Of a stretch of 64,000 nt of DNA, positions 1 through 11,690 are shown piece by piece. The stretch lies in the NCBI GenBank assembly GCA_902729315.2, contig LR746268.1, positions 2,721,501-2,785,500 on the forward strand, read 5' to 3'. The translations under genes were made by a program, and so were the position numbers. How positions within the stretch are numbered: the first letter of the stretch is position 1; the number at the start of each line of letters is the position of its first letter. This DNA is from Spirodela intermedia (Eukaryota; Streptophyta; Magnoliopsida; Alismatales; Araceae). The notes under the pieces are model-generated. The model was not told the origin of the DNA. It did not search any database and saw nothing but the letters and a program-made list of their open reading frames with translations.

Positions 1-1909
1 GGATTAAGCAACCGGAATCGCTGGATCATCGGCGAAAATCTCGTCAACGCGATTCGCGGAGCATTGCTACTAAAATTGTTGAACGATTCGCGATAAAAGG
101 ATCGCAATCCATCGAGTAAATCATCTCCGATTGATCGACGAACAAGCCATCGTCGGGAAGAGGACGATCCGCCGGGAGACGAGTCGCCACCTCCTGAGAG
201 CATACCAGATGCGATGAAGAGCCTCCCCTTGCTGCGCGGACCTGAGGATGAAGCTCCCTAACACGCGCCCCACCTCCATCCAGCTCCTCTCTGTCGGGTG
301 ACAGCCGCCGGAGAGCCGCAAAGTCGCCGTTTTTCCGCTCCGCCGGGTGACAGCCGCCGGAGACGATTCGACGACCCACTTCATTGGTCTCTAGACTTCG
401 CGAGAAGATCTAGAAATTGCCCACGTCGTCTTTGTCCAAGGAGAGCCTTCGAGGCCGTGGACACTGCACGACGATCCTCCCGAACGCTCAGGATTCCGGT
501 GCATCGCCGACGCATCGCCGTCGCGACGCCGGAACTCTGTTTTCCTGCTTTATCTAGAGATTGCCCACGTCGTCTTTGTCCAAAGAGAGCCTTCGAGGCC
601 GTGGACACTGCACGACGATCCTCCCGAACGCTCAGGATTCCGGTGCATTGGCGACGCATCGCCGTCGCGACGCCGGAACTCTGTTTTCCTGCTTTCAATT
701 TAATTTACGCTTCATTTAGTGATACTTTGTTGATTTTTATTTACCAAACTATACTTCGTTCAATTACGATTCTTCCGGCTTTTACAGATCTTAATTTGAT
801 TAATTGAGTCGTCTGTAATCGCCTACGTAAGAATCGCCGGGCGGAACTCTGTTTCCGCCTGATTCGCGTTCGCTGGGCGCTGATGCCATCCTGACGTCCG
901 CACCCTTATTTCCTTTTCTTTTTGTGAATTTTAAATATATTTCCTTTTTATTTCCTAGTATAAAATTCGTAAGAAAATCGTACTCATTGAGAAAAATTCT
1001 GAATAATTACCAGATATTATATTACATCCCTGTGATCGATCTGGAAAATTACCGCTATTTTTGGAATTTTTATTGAATTATAATTGATATATTTATTTAG
1101 AAATACTTCTAAATATCCGAAAATTCGTATTTTCTAGTTTTATAAATTTTATATTTGCGTGATTTAACATACAACGACTGAGTCACGTCAACGACCCTCC
1201 CGAACGCTCAGGATTCCGGTGCATCGCCGACGCGTCGCCGTCGCGACGCCGGAACTCTGTTTTCCTGCTTTATCTAGAGATTGCCCACGTCGTCTTTGTC
1301 CAAGGAGAGCCTTCGAGGCCGTGGACACTGCACGACGATCCTCCCGAACGCTCAGGATTCCGGTGCATCGCCGACGCATCACCGTCGCGACGCCGGAACT
1401 CTGTTTTCCTGCTTTCAATTTAATTTACGCTTCATTTAGTGATACTTTGTTGATTTTAATTTACTAAACTATACTTCGTTCAATTACGATTCTTCCGGCT
1501 TTTACAGATCTTAATTTGATTAATTGAGTCGTCTGTAATCACTTACGTAAGAATCGCCGGGCGGAACTCTGTTTCCGCCTGATTCGCGTTCGCCGGGCGC
1601 TGACGTCATCCTGATGTCCGCACCCTTATTTCCTTTTTTTTCGTGAATTTTAAATATATTTCCTTTTTATTTCCTAGTACAAAATTCGTAAGAAAATCGT
1701 ACTCATTGAGAAAAATTCTGAATAATTACCAGATATTATATTACATCCCTGTGATCGACCTGGAAAATTACCGCTATTTTTGGAATTTTTATTGAATTAT
1801 AATTGATATATTTATTTAGAAATACTTCTAAATATCTGAAAATTCGTATTTTCTAGTTTTATAAATTTTATATTTGCGTGATTTAACATACAACGACTGA
1901 GTCACGTCA
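1..1909 (+). repeat. Partial LTR with 720-bp tandem duplication (left end outside window)
   Basis: This is an Athila-type LTR in sense orientation, beginning about 574 bp inside the LTR when compared with the full copy at 16841-18750. The normal LTR 3' end (ACTGAGTCACGTCA) is reached at 1190. The sequence then restarts inside the LTR's 144-bp repeat at 1191 and runs to a second LTR 3' end at 1909. Positions 471-1190 and 1191-1909 are therefore a direct tandem duplication. Both halves share private variants near the end (aacatac and atatttgcg, where other copies have taatatac and aaatttgcg), so the second half was copied from the first. No primer site follows, so it is probably a solo LTR inside element G. 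Confidence 0.85.
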
Positions 1910-2359
1910 CTTATATATGGAAAAACTTGTCATCTTTTAGTTAAAATTGAGCACAAGGCATATTGGGCTATTAAAAAACTCAATCTTTCATTAGATGAGG
2001 TTAGAAAGAAGAGGATGCTTCAATTTCATGAGCTCCAAGAGTTAAGGAATGAAGCATTTGAGAATTCATTCATCTTTAAAGAAAGGATGGAAGCCTTCTA
2101 GGACAAGCATATCAAAAGGAAGGAATTTCATCCAAATCAAAGACTATGGTTATACAATTCTCGACTAAAACTCTTTTCAAGAATGTTAAGGTCTAGATGA
2201 GATGGCCCCTTTATGGTCCTTGAAGCTTATGAAAATAGGGCAATTAAGGTTATAAACCCTAATAGTGGTAAAGAATTCATAGTGAATGGTCAATGGTTAA
2301 AACCATATATAGAGTTTGAATCTCAACCATCTCCTACTTTAGAAGACTTTCATGATCCT
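1910..2359 (+). pseudogene. Integrase C-terminus of old Athila-like element G (left part)
   Basis: Conceptual translation on the plus strand gives a decayed integrase tail: a K-R-K-E-F-H-P-N-Q-R-L-W-L-Y-N-S-R-L-K-L-F stretch, then D-G-P-F (a GPY/F-like motif), then V-N-G-Q-W-L-K-P-Y-I-E. In-frame stops are present (tag near 2100 and tga near 2200). The sequence differs clearly from the integrase tails of element A and element E, so it is a third Athila lineage. Element A inserted into it: the last five bases, ATCCT at 2355-2359, are repeated at 12969-12973. No other part of its pol gene is in the window. Confidence 0.75.
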
Positions 2360-4042
2360 TGACGTGACTCAGTCGTTGTATATTAAATCACGCAAATTTA
2401 AAATTTATAAAACTAGAAAATACGAATTTTCGGATATTTAGAAGTATTTCAAAATAAATATATCAATTATAATTCAATACAAATCCCAAAAATAGTGGTA
2501 ATTTTCCAGGTCGATCACAGGGATGTAATATAATATCTGGTAATTATTCAGAATTTTTCTCAATGAGTACGATTTTCTTACGAATTTTATACTAGGAAAT
2601 AAAAAGGAAATATATTTAAAATTCACAAAAAAAGAGGAAATAAGGGTGCGGACGTCAGGATGACGTCAGCGCCCGGCGAACGCGAATCAGGCGGAAACAG
2701 AGTTCCGCCCGGTGATTCTTATGTAGGCGATTACAGACGACTCAATTAATCAAATTAAGATCTGTGAAGGATTACAGACGACGCAGGAAAACAGAGTTCC
2801 GGCGTCGCGACGGCGATGCGTCGGCGATGCACCGGAATCCTGAGCGTTCGGGAGGATCGTCGTGCAGTGTCCACGGCCTCGAAGGCTCTCCTTGGACAAA
2901 GACGACGTGGGCAATCTCTAGATAAAGCAGGAAAACAGAGTTCCGGCGTTGCGACGGCGACGCGTCGGCGATGCACCGGAATCCTGAGTGTTCGGGAGGG
3001 TCGTCGTACAGTGTCCACGGCCTCGAAGGCTCTCCTTGGACAAAGATGACGTGGGCAATCTCTAGATCTTCTCGTGAAGTCTAGAGACCAATGAAGTGGG
3101 TCGTCGTATTGTCTCCGGCGGCTGTCACCCGGCGGAGCGGAAAAACGGCGACTTTGCGGCTCTCCGGCGGCTGTCACCCGACGGAGAGGGGCTGGATGGA
3201 GGTGAGGCGTGTGTTAGGGAGCTTCATCCTCAGGTCCGCGCAGCAAGAGGAGGCTCTTCATCGCATCTGGTACGCTCTCAAGAGGTGGCGACTGGTCTCC
3301 CGGCGGATCGTCCTCTTCCCGACGACGGCTTGTTCGTCGATCAATCGGAGATGATTTACTCGATGGATTGCAATCCTTTTATCGCGAATCGTTCAGAAAT
3401 TTTAGTAGCAATGCTCCGCGAATCGCGTTGACGAGATTTTCGCCGATGATCTAGCGATTCCGGTTGCTTAATCCTTCACCGGCGATCTGCAGGAAAGTCG
3501 CGATAATCAGTTAAAAATATATGAATTTTGACTCTGGGAGGATTCGAACCTGCGGCGGTCGCCCGCCCCTGAAGGTTTAGTCCCACATCGGTTGTACGCG
3601 GATTATTCGGGCAAATATATAGTAAAGTTAGCTTTATAGGCAAAGTCCTCTCGCGTGTACGACCACTCCTTGCCCCACAGCTGGTTGATCACCGGTGACG
3701 TGGAAGGGGAGTGGCGCACACGTGCCCCTATCGATCCAAGCAAGCTGCTCGAGCCCCTGCTCGCGGCTACTCCCCGACTGCGCTTCCGACCCGCTTGCGG
3801 GCCCGGCTGGCCGGCGGGCCTCCCCATTTTGCAATATTTTTATTTTTATTTCTTGTTCTTCGTTTATCTCAAAACTAAGACTGTAAAAATCGTATAAAAT
3901 CACATAATTACCCAAAAATTCACGTTAATCAACTGAAAACCACTTTTCATGCTTTAACACAAATATAAGTCTATTTATCATGAGTTAAGGCTAAAACTAT
4001 ATTATTTACTAATTATTAACTCATGATAATGAAGACTTATCA
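2360..4042 (-). repeat. 3' LTR of element A
   Basis: This LTR is 1683 bp, against 1772 bp for its partner. It carries two 144-bp units. About 92 bp present in the 5' LTR (11602-11693) are missing and replaced by a short filler around 2766-2783, which copies the nearby gattacagacgac segment. Around the promoter (about 3570-3650) it matches the solo LTR at 59821-61575 rather than its own 5' LTR, including a shared deletion beside the gtttagtcccacatcgg segment. Confidence 0.93.
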
Positions 4043-4058
4043 CACCCCCCAACTTAAA
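4043..4058 (-). other. Polypurine tract of element A
   Basis: On the minus strand this reads TTTAAGTTGGGGGGTG and lies directly against the 3' LTR start (TGATAAG). That is the expected site for plus-strand primer formation. The same 16 bases precede the 3' LTR of element F (51993-52008). Confidence 0.85.
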
Positions 4059-5656
4059 TCATTTCTAGTCCCTTAGCAATGGAATTACGAAAATAAAAAT
4101 TTACAAATCTCAAACATCATATTTCAATACAGAAAAGAAATACAATTAGAAATGATGCACCTTTAAACACTTTGGATTCTTATATCAAGTATTTAAGAAT
4201 GATGTCAAGCACTTAAATGTTTAAACACTCCTTGGAATAACAATCTAGACTTCACTTCTTCTATTCACATCTTTATCACTTCTTCACTCATAGATGTATT
4301 TACAAGATGTTCCAATTATCAATACTCATCCAAGAATAATATTGATCTTACATTTCCCTTTTTCTATGACTTGATTTTTGAAGTTTGCACTATATTTCTT
4401 CCTTCTTTTTTTTTTATTTTTTTTATAAATAGTGGATAAGTAGCTTTTCCTGTAGACAAATTTCGACAATAAGAATGATGTCTCACACCCTCCATGTGTA
4501 CTCTTCATTTTCAGGGCTTTCACTTTATCCACTTATTTTTCAGCAAGTGTTTTTCTATGCACGATTTTCGACAATGAGAATGATGTCTCACACCCTCCAT
4601 GTGTACTTTTCGTTTCTAGATTTTTCACATTGCTCTCTCTTTTTTTTTTTTTTTTTTTTTTTTTTCGAAATAAGTGATTTCTCCTCACAAGTCCTATAGA
4701 TCAGGGTGCAAAAATCTCCATTAAACTCAAATGATCAATCAAATTTTCACATCAAGAAAATACTATCCATCAAGATCATGAAGTGAAAATCTGCAAAATC
4801 AAATCCATGTTATCTATCATGTATCCAAGGAGTATTCCAACATTTTATGCTACTAGATCATTCTTTTGACTCAATAATAATCTTCCTAGTATCTTTTGGT
4901 ATCAATCAATCTAATTGATTTAATTTTTCATGCATGTAATATGATGTAAGGAATTTGTAAATTAGATAGTTCTGACAATTCCATTTTCTATTTTCAGTTC
5001 TATTTTTAGCAGCAATAAATTTGTCAAAAATAAATCAAAACTATCTTCTTTATAGCTGTAATTTCGAATTTCAGTAATATATATCTAGGGGATTGAAATG
5101 TGAGAAAAGGGTCTTCTAGAATTTCAAATTTCGGGCTGTTTTTTGTCTGCTGTTTTTGACAGTCTGTTGTTTCTGACAGAAAACCAGAAAATAGATGTTG
5201 CAATTTTTCCGAATTTTATTTTATTTTTATTTTTTTAGTTGCTGTTCTAAGTTGAATAAAATGCAAACACATGTTCTTAATCGTCCTACAGCATAAATTA
5301 ATAATGAATACTTCACCCCCCAACTTAAAAATGACATTGTCCTCAATGACACAGAAAACTCGAAACAGAATATGCAGAAAATATAATTTTCAAGTGAAGC
5401 ATGCATATCTGCAAAGTTAAGTATTAAAAATATTTTCATAAATGATGAAGCTCAGAAAGACATCACCTCAACCTCGTTTTTACTTTTCCACTTCATCTTA
5501 CACTCCTCCTCCTGCACTTTTTCGAAAGAAAAACAAACACAGAAACAAGTACTGCGAAATTCTAAGAAAAACAGAGATCAAACAAAATGAAATAAAAACC
5601 ATGGGTTGCCTCCCATGCAGCGCTGAATTTAATGTCTCCAGCTGGACTCCTTGATC
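4059..5656 (-). other. Non-coding 3' region of element A
   Basis: About 1.6 kb between the pol stop and the polypurine tract. I see no credible long ORF, so no env-like gene. It holds a 105-bp direct repeat (units starting at 4462 and 4567), a long T run near 4641-4665, and an exact second copy of the polypurine tract at 5314-5329. The same region is present in F (50400-51992) and partly in C (31744-32389). This conservation between autonomous and non-autonomous copies suggests it contains cis-acting signals. Confidence 0.8.
5314..5329 (-). other. Internal polypurine-tract-like motif in element A
   Basis: The minus strand reads TTTAAGTTGGGGGGTG, identical in all 16 bases to the terminal tract at 4043-4058. 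It is followed by AAGTATTCATTAT, close to the AAGTCTTCATTAT of the LTR start. A matching motif is in F at 50729-50744, and degenerate forms are in G (13477-13493) and E (32591-32605). Confidence 0.7.
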
Positions 5657-8600
5657 TTACTCTTGAATTTCTTTTAATAATAAAATTTCTTTTTCTGCAA
5701 GGCGTTCATGTTCTATGTAATGTTTAAGCCGCTGTCCATTTACCTTAAAGTTATGATCACTTTTAGGATCTTTAATCATTACAGCCCCATGATCAAATGT
5801 CTCTTCCACCACATAAGGCCCTTTCCATTTTGATTTTAATTTTCCTGGGAATAATTTCAGCCTAGAATCATATAACCACACTTTTTGTCCAACATCAAAT
5901 TTTTTTCTGCTAATGTATTTATCATGAAAAGTTTTAGTTTTTTCTTTATATATTCTATGATTTTCATAAGCTTCATTCCTCAACTCCTCTAGTTCATGTA
6001 ACTGAAAAATTCTATGCCCACCAGCTGATTTTTCATCCATACATAAATTTTTTATAGCCCATAATGCTTTATGCTTTATTTCCACAGGAAGATGACATGG
6101 CTTTCCAAAAATGAGACGAAATGGGGACATACCTATGGGATTTTTATAAGCTGTTCTATAAGCCCATAATGCATCTTGTAATTTCGTGGGCCAATCTTTC
6201 CTATCTGGTCTAACTATTTTTCTCAAAATTCTCTGAATTTCCCTATTTGCTACTTCAGCTTGCCCATTTGTTTGGGGATGATATGGAGTGGCTACTCTAT
6301 GGTGTACTCCATTCTTTTTCAACAGTTCTCTGAAATTTTTATTTGTAAAATGTGTTCCTCCATCACTAATAATCACTCTAGGACATCCAAATCTCGAAAA
6401 AATATTTTCCTGCACAAATTTCATCACGATTTTATGATCATTAGTTCTAGTAGGAATAGCTTCCACCCACTTCGACACATAATCAACAGCAAGCAAAATA
6501 TATTCATATTTTTCAGCTGATGGGAAGGGACCCATGAAATCTATTCCCCATACATCAAAAATTTCGACTACTAACATATTACTCATGGGCATTTCATCTT
6601 TTTTACTCATGTTACTTATAGATTGGCATGAAATACATGTTCTACTAAATTCTATAGAATCTCTAATGATTGTAGGCCAATAAAAACCACACTGGAAAAT
6701 TTTTGCAGCTGTTTTTCGTCCAGAGAAATGTCCTCCACAGTTAGATGAATGACACATGTTAATAATGCTATGATATTCTTCTTCAGGAACACATCTCCTT
6801 AAAATTTGATCATTGCCCAAGTAATATAAATCAGGATCATGCCAAAAATAATTTCTAATCTTAGAAAAGAAATAATTTTTTCTGTTCTTATCCCACTGTT
6901 CTGGAGTTTTTCCAGAAACCAGAAAATTAACAATATGTGCATACCATGGTGATGGTTGATGTTGAGCTGCCATCAATTGTTCATCTGGAAATGCGTCTTG
7001 TAAAGGTGCTGCATTTATTCCTGTATCACTTAATCTAGAAAGATGGTCAGCAACAACATTCTCGAAACCCTTTTTATCTTTTATTTCTAAGTCAAATTCT
7101 TGCAACAATAAAATCCATCTTAATAAACGTGGCTTTGCATCTTTCTTATTTAACAGATATTTTAATGCTGCATGATCAGTATAAATAATAATTTTAGCTC
7201 CCAAAATATATGATCTAAACCTTTCTAACGAAAATACTACAGCTAACAATTCTTTTTCAGTCGTGGTATAATTTAATTGAGCATCAGATATAGTTTTACT
7301 AGCATATGAAATTACTATGGGTTTTGACTCTTTTGTTTGTCCTAGAACATCCCCCACTGCATAATTCGATGCGTCACACATTATTTCAAAGGGAAGGGAC
7401 CAATCAGGAGCTTGTAAAATGGGTGCCTCAGTAAGTAATCTTTTTATTTCGGAAAAAGACTCAAAACATTTCTCATCAAAATTAAAAGGCACATCTTTAG
7501 ATAATAGCATGGTGAGAGGTTTAGAAATTTTCGAAAAATCTTGAATAAATTTTCTGTAATAACCTGCATGACCCAAGAAAGATCTAATCTGTTTTACTGA
7601 ATTCGGGGGTTTCATTTTAGATATAATATCGATTTTTGCTCTATCCACCTCTAAACCCTTTTCACTCACAATATGACCCAACACAACTCCCTCTTTAACC
7701 ATAAAATGTGATTTCTCCCAACTCAAAACTAATTTTTTCTCTATGCATTTCTCAAGTACATGCTGTAAATGATTTAAGCATTCATCAAATGATTCACCAA
7801 AAACAGAAAAATCGTCCATAAAAATTTCCATGCATTTTCCAATCATATCAGAAAAAATAGACAGCATACATCTTTGAAATGTGGCTGGAGCATTACACAG
7901 ACCAAAAGGCATGCGTTTAAAAGCAAAAGTACCAAATGGACAAGTGAAAGTTGTTTTTTCTTGATCTAAAGGGTTTATATAAATTTGATTATAACCAGAG
8001 TATCCATCCAGAAAACAAAAAAAGTTTTTTCCAGCTAATTTTTCTAAAATTTGATCAGTAAATGGTAGGGGAAAATGATCTTTTCTAGTAACTGAATTTA
8101 ATTTTCTATAATCAATGCAAACTCTCCAACCGGTAGTTAGTCTTGTTTGTATTTCCTCCCCATTTTCGTTTTTTATAACCGTGATCCCTGATTTTTTTGG
8201 CACTACTTGTGTAGGACTAACCCATTTGCTATCTGAAATAGGGTAAATAATATCAGCAGCCAGCCACTTTAAAATTTCTTTTTTTACAATTTCCATCATG
8301 TTAGGATTTAATCTTCGTTGTGGTTCCCTGCTAGTTCTAGCCCCCTCCTCTAAATATATACTATGCATGCATACTCTCATATCAATGCCCCTTAGATCGT
8401 CCATTTTCCAGCCCATAGCCTTCTTATTTTTTCGAAGTACATCTAATAATTCTTCTTCCTGTTCATTACTCAAATCAGCTGCAATAATAACAGGAAATGA
8501 ATTATTTTCCTCCAAAAACATATATTTTAAACTAGAGGGGAGAGGTTTCAACTCTAAATTCAGATGATCTTCCTCTTTCTTTTCTTCTAAATTTATATTC

Positions 8601-10966
8601 TCTATTTCCTCTAATTCTTCCAGCACACAGTCATCAATAACATCTGGATCATCAAAATCATCTAGAAGATCTATGGTATGACAATCATATACTTGGGATT
8701 TCTTAAGATCATTTGATACCTCAAAAATTTTAATTTCTACTGATTGATCTCCACATGAAATTTTCGCAATACCTGTGGGAAAATCAATATTCATCTTTGC
8801 TGTATGCAAAAATGGTCTCCCTAGGATGATTGGTGTATCATAAAACTGTCCATTAAAATCCATTTCCAGCACTACAAAATCAGCTGGAAATTTACACCCT
8901 TTAACTGTCACTATCACATTTTCTAAGATACCTTTAGGATGTTTTATGGATCTATCAGCAAATTGTAAGGTAACAGTAGAAGGTTTAAGATCAGAAATAT
9001 TAAATTTATCACAAATACTTGCAGGTAATAAATTAATACTAGCACCGGTGTCAAGTAATGCATTCTGAAAAATGAATCCACCAATATCACACGAAATTAA
9101 AGGAGCACCTGTATCTCTCAATTTAAATGGTAATTGATTTAATAATAACGCACTAGCATGCATAGATAATTTTTCTACTCTAGGTGCCCTTTTTGGTGTA
9201 CACATTTCTTTCAAAACTCTAGCATATTCAGGAATATGTTCAATGGCAGTGAGTAAAGGAAGACTAATTTGCACATCTTGTAAAATTTTCTTTATTTCTT
9301 CATTGTGTTCCTTTTTCTTTCTTTGTCTAGGCTCTAGAGCTTTAGGAAATGGAATGGTTGTCCTCTCTTTCGAAATTTCTTTGGTAGAATCTATAAAATC
9401 CTCTTCTACTCCTATTTGATTTTGTTTTGGGTTGTCCACATTTTCTTTTTCTTCTAATGTTTGGGGATAAGGATCAGGTAAGATCTTACCACTCCTTAAT
9501 GCATTCACTGTCCTAACATTTTCATTTCGTGGGTTTTTTCCTAGATTCATGCTACTAGACTCCCCATGCTGAAATCCTATTGTTGGGCGGTTCCCTGGAT
9601 TTTCTATGGGCTGACTAGGTAGCTGTCCCTCTTCTCTCTTATTCCCAAGGGCCTCTATAATTTGTTTCTGGTGCTGCATCATTTGATTCATAGTTTGTTG
9701 CATCATTTGATTCATAGTTTGTTGCATCATTTGGCTCATTTGCTGCATCATTTCCATAGCATCAGGTTGGGTTTGAGAGGGCTGATTTTTCTGAAATCTA
9801 TTTTCTTGTTTTGGACGAAATTCAGAGTTTGAATTGGGTCTAAGTGCTTCTGGATTTTGAATATTATTTGGATCTCTCCATGAAAAATTATTCCTCCAAT
9901 TAGGATTATAAGAATTTGAAAAATTTTCCCTATTTCTATTAAAACCGTGAGCTACTTGCACTTGTTCTCGCATAGGGTGAAATGATTGATCTAAATTATA
10001 ACATTGAAGTTCAGAATAATCATTTTCACCATACATAGGACATGTACTATTCGAATTAAGTTGAGGGTTAAAAGGCTTTCTAATATTGTCAATAAGTAAA
10101 TCAATTTTTTCTAATCTTTGATTAATCTGATTAACCTCATTTCTAAGTTTAGAATCATCATCATGATGCAATTCATAAATTTCTCTCTTCATTTCCTTGT
10201 CATATAATTCAAAAGAGGCTTGATCTCTAGAATTTTCACTTAAATTCTCATAAAGACTGTAAATCTCATCAGGAGTTTTCTCCATAAAAGCTCCTCCACA
10301 TATAGAATCAACCATATTTCTATGTTGTTCTAATAATCCATCATAAAAAATTCTATTGAGTTGCCACTTGGGTATAGCATGATGAGGACACTTTCTAAGT
10401 AAATCCTTGAATTTTTCCCATGTCTCATGCAAAGTTTCTCCTGGTCTTTGAGAAAAACTCCATATATGTTTTCTCATATTTTGAGTTTTTCCTAAGGGAT
10501 AAAATTTTCAAAGAAAGGCCTGTTCTATATCTTTCCAGCTAGTTAATTCTCTATCCAATGTGGATAGCCAATGACTAGCTTTGTCCCTAAGTGTATGAGG
10601 GAATAATTTCATCTTAATAATTTCCGGTGTAACTTGAGGGAGATTAACTAAATCACAGACCATATGAAATTTTTCTAAGTGCTGATGAGGTTCCTCTAAA
10701 GGCAATCCATGAAAATTAGGGAGCATTTGAAAAATTCCTGAATTTATTTCGAATTTAACAGTGGGTGCTAATGGGACTCTAATATTGGATGCTCTTTGAA
10801 ATGAATCAGGGATATAATGATTTTTCATGGCCATAGGATTGTTCTCAGTTTGACCTGTACTTCCTTCAAGATCCATCAAAATTAATTTTTCTTTCGGATT
10901 TTTCTTTTTGAATGAAATAATGAAAGGATTTTCTAGCCTTGGATGCAAGGATCTTCTACCATGCAT
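5657..10966 (-). pseudogene. gag-pol: gag-pol polyprotein gene of element A, one in-frame TGA
   Basis: One frame of 1769 codons starting at the ATG at 10966. Gag covers roughly residues 1-440, with a Retrotrans_gag-type region at about 70-225, an N-S-Y-N-P-N-W-R-N motif, and an M/Q-rich repeat near 400-440. Protease has [10 protein letters not shown] with the catalytic D near 639. Reverse transcriptase lies at about 880-1110, with FMDD at 1049-1052. RNase H starts with C-D-A-S at D1198. Integrase has an HHCC-type zinc region near 1400-1445, a core with D1476, D1535 and E1571 (D,35,E spacing), and a GPY-type motif in W-K-G-P-Y near 1712. There is no chromodomain. Codon 153 is TGA (10508-10510), where F has CGA; otherwise the frame is open. 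Enzyme motifs look intact, so A may have been active recently. Product: Gag particle plus enzymes for cDNA synthesis and integration. Confidence 0.92.
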
Positions 10967-11196
10967 AAAAATCAATAAATTCGAGGGAAAAAGTTAGTAA
11001 CTGTTACCCTCCTTCAGGATGCTCCAGTCCTTGCCGTGCTTCTTTTCGTTCCCTTTTTCTAATAAAAATCAGCAAAAAGAAAATAAAACAAGAGTAAAGT
11101 TTTTTTTTTTTTTTTTTTTTTTTGTGTACTCTAAGAGAAAAACAGAAAAATACTAAATATTATTCAATACATCCCCGGCAACGGCGCCAAAATTTG
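10967..11196 (-). other. 5' leader of element A with primer-binding site
   Basis: This is the untranslated leader between the 5' LTR and the gag ATG. It includes a T-run near 11101-11123 (A-run in sense) and the primer site at 11174-11191. The leader is conserved in F, H and, decayed, in C, which fits a packaging or dimerisation role; that role is inference. Confidence 0.75.
11174..11191 (-). other. Primer-binding site, tRNA-Asp type
   Basis: The minus strand reads TGGCGCCGTTGCCGGGGA, complementary to the 3' end (with CCA) of plant tRNA-Asp. It lies five bases after the LTR end. F has the same 18 bases at 47682-47699, H has two changes at 57416-57433, and C is strongly decayed at 25802-25819. 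Confidence 0.9.
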
Positions 11197-11690
11197 ACGT
11201 GACTCAGTCGTTGTATATTAAATCACGCAAATTTAAAATTTATAAAACTAGAAAATACGAATTTTTGGATATTTAGAAGTATTTCAAAATAAATATATCA
11301 ATTATAATTCAATACAAATCCCAAAAATAGTGGTAATTTTCCAGGTCGATCACAGGGATGTAATATAATATCTGGTAATTATTCAGAATTTTTCTCAATG
11401 AGTACGATTTTCTTACGAATTTTATACTAGGAAATAAAAAGGAAATATATTTAAAATTCACAAAAAAAAAGAGGAAATAAGGGTGCGGACGTCAGGATGA
11501 CGTCAGCGCCCGGCGAATGCGAATCAGGCGGAAACAGAGTTCCGCCCGGCGATTCTTACGTAAGCGATTACAGACGACTCAATTAATCAAATTAAGATCT
11601 GTAAAAGCCGGAAGAATCGTAGTTGAATGAAGTATAGTTTGGTAAATAAAAATCAACAAAGTATCACTAAATGAAGCGTAAATTAAATTG

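Noticed and set aside
298-807. Long GC-rich frames within the LTRs (up to 169 codons), repeated in many copies and on both strands
   Set aside because: They begin at GTG or other non-ATG codons, overlap on opposite strands, and owe their length to the 144-bp period and GC-rich composition. No protein family is recognised.
4475-4699. Frame ending in a poly-F stretch
   Set aside because: Arises from the T-run and the 105-bp repeat in the 3' region of element A.
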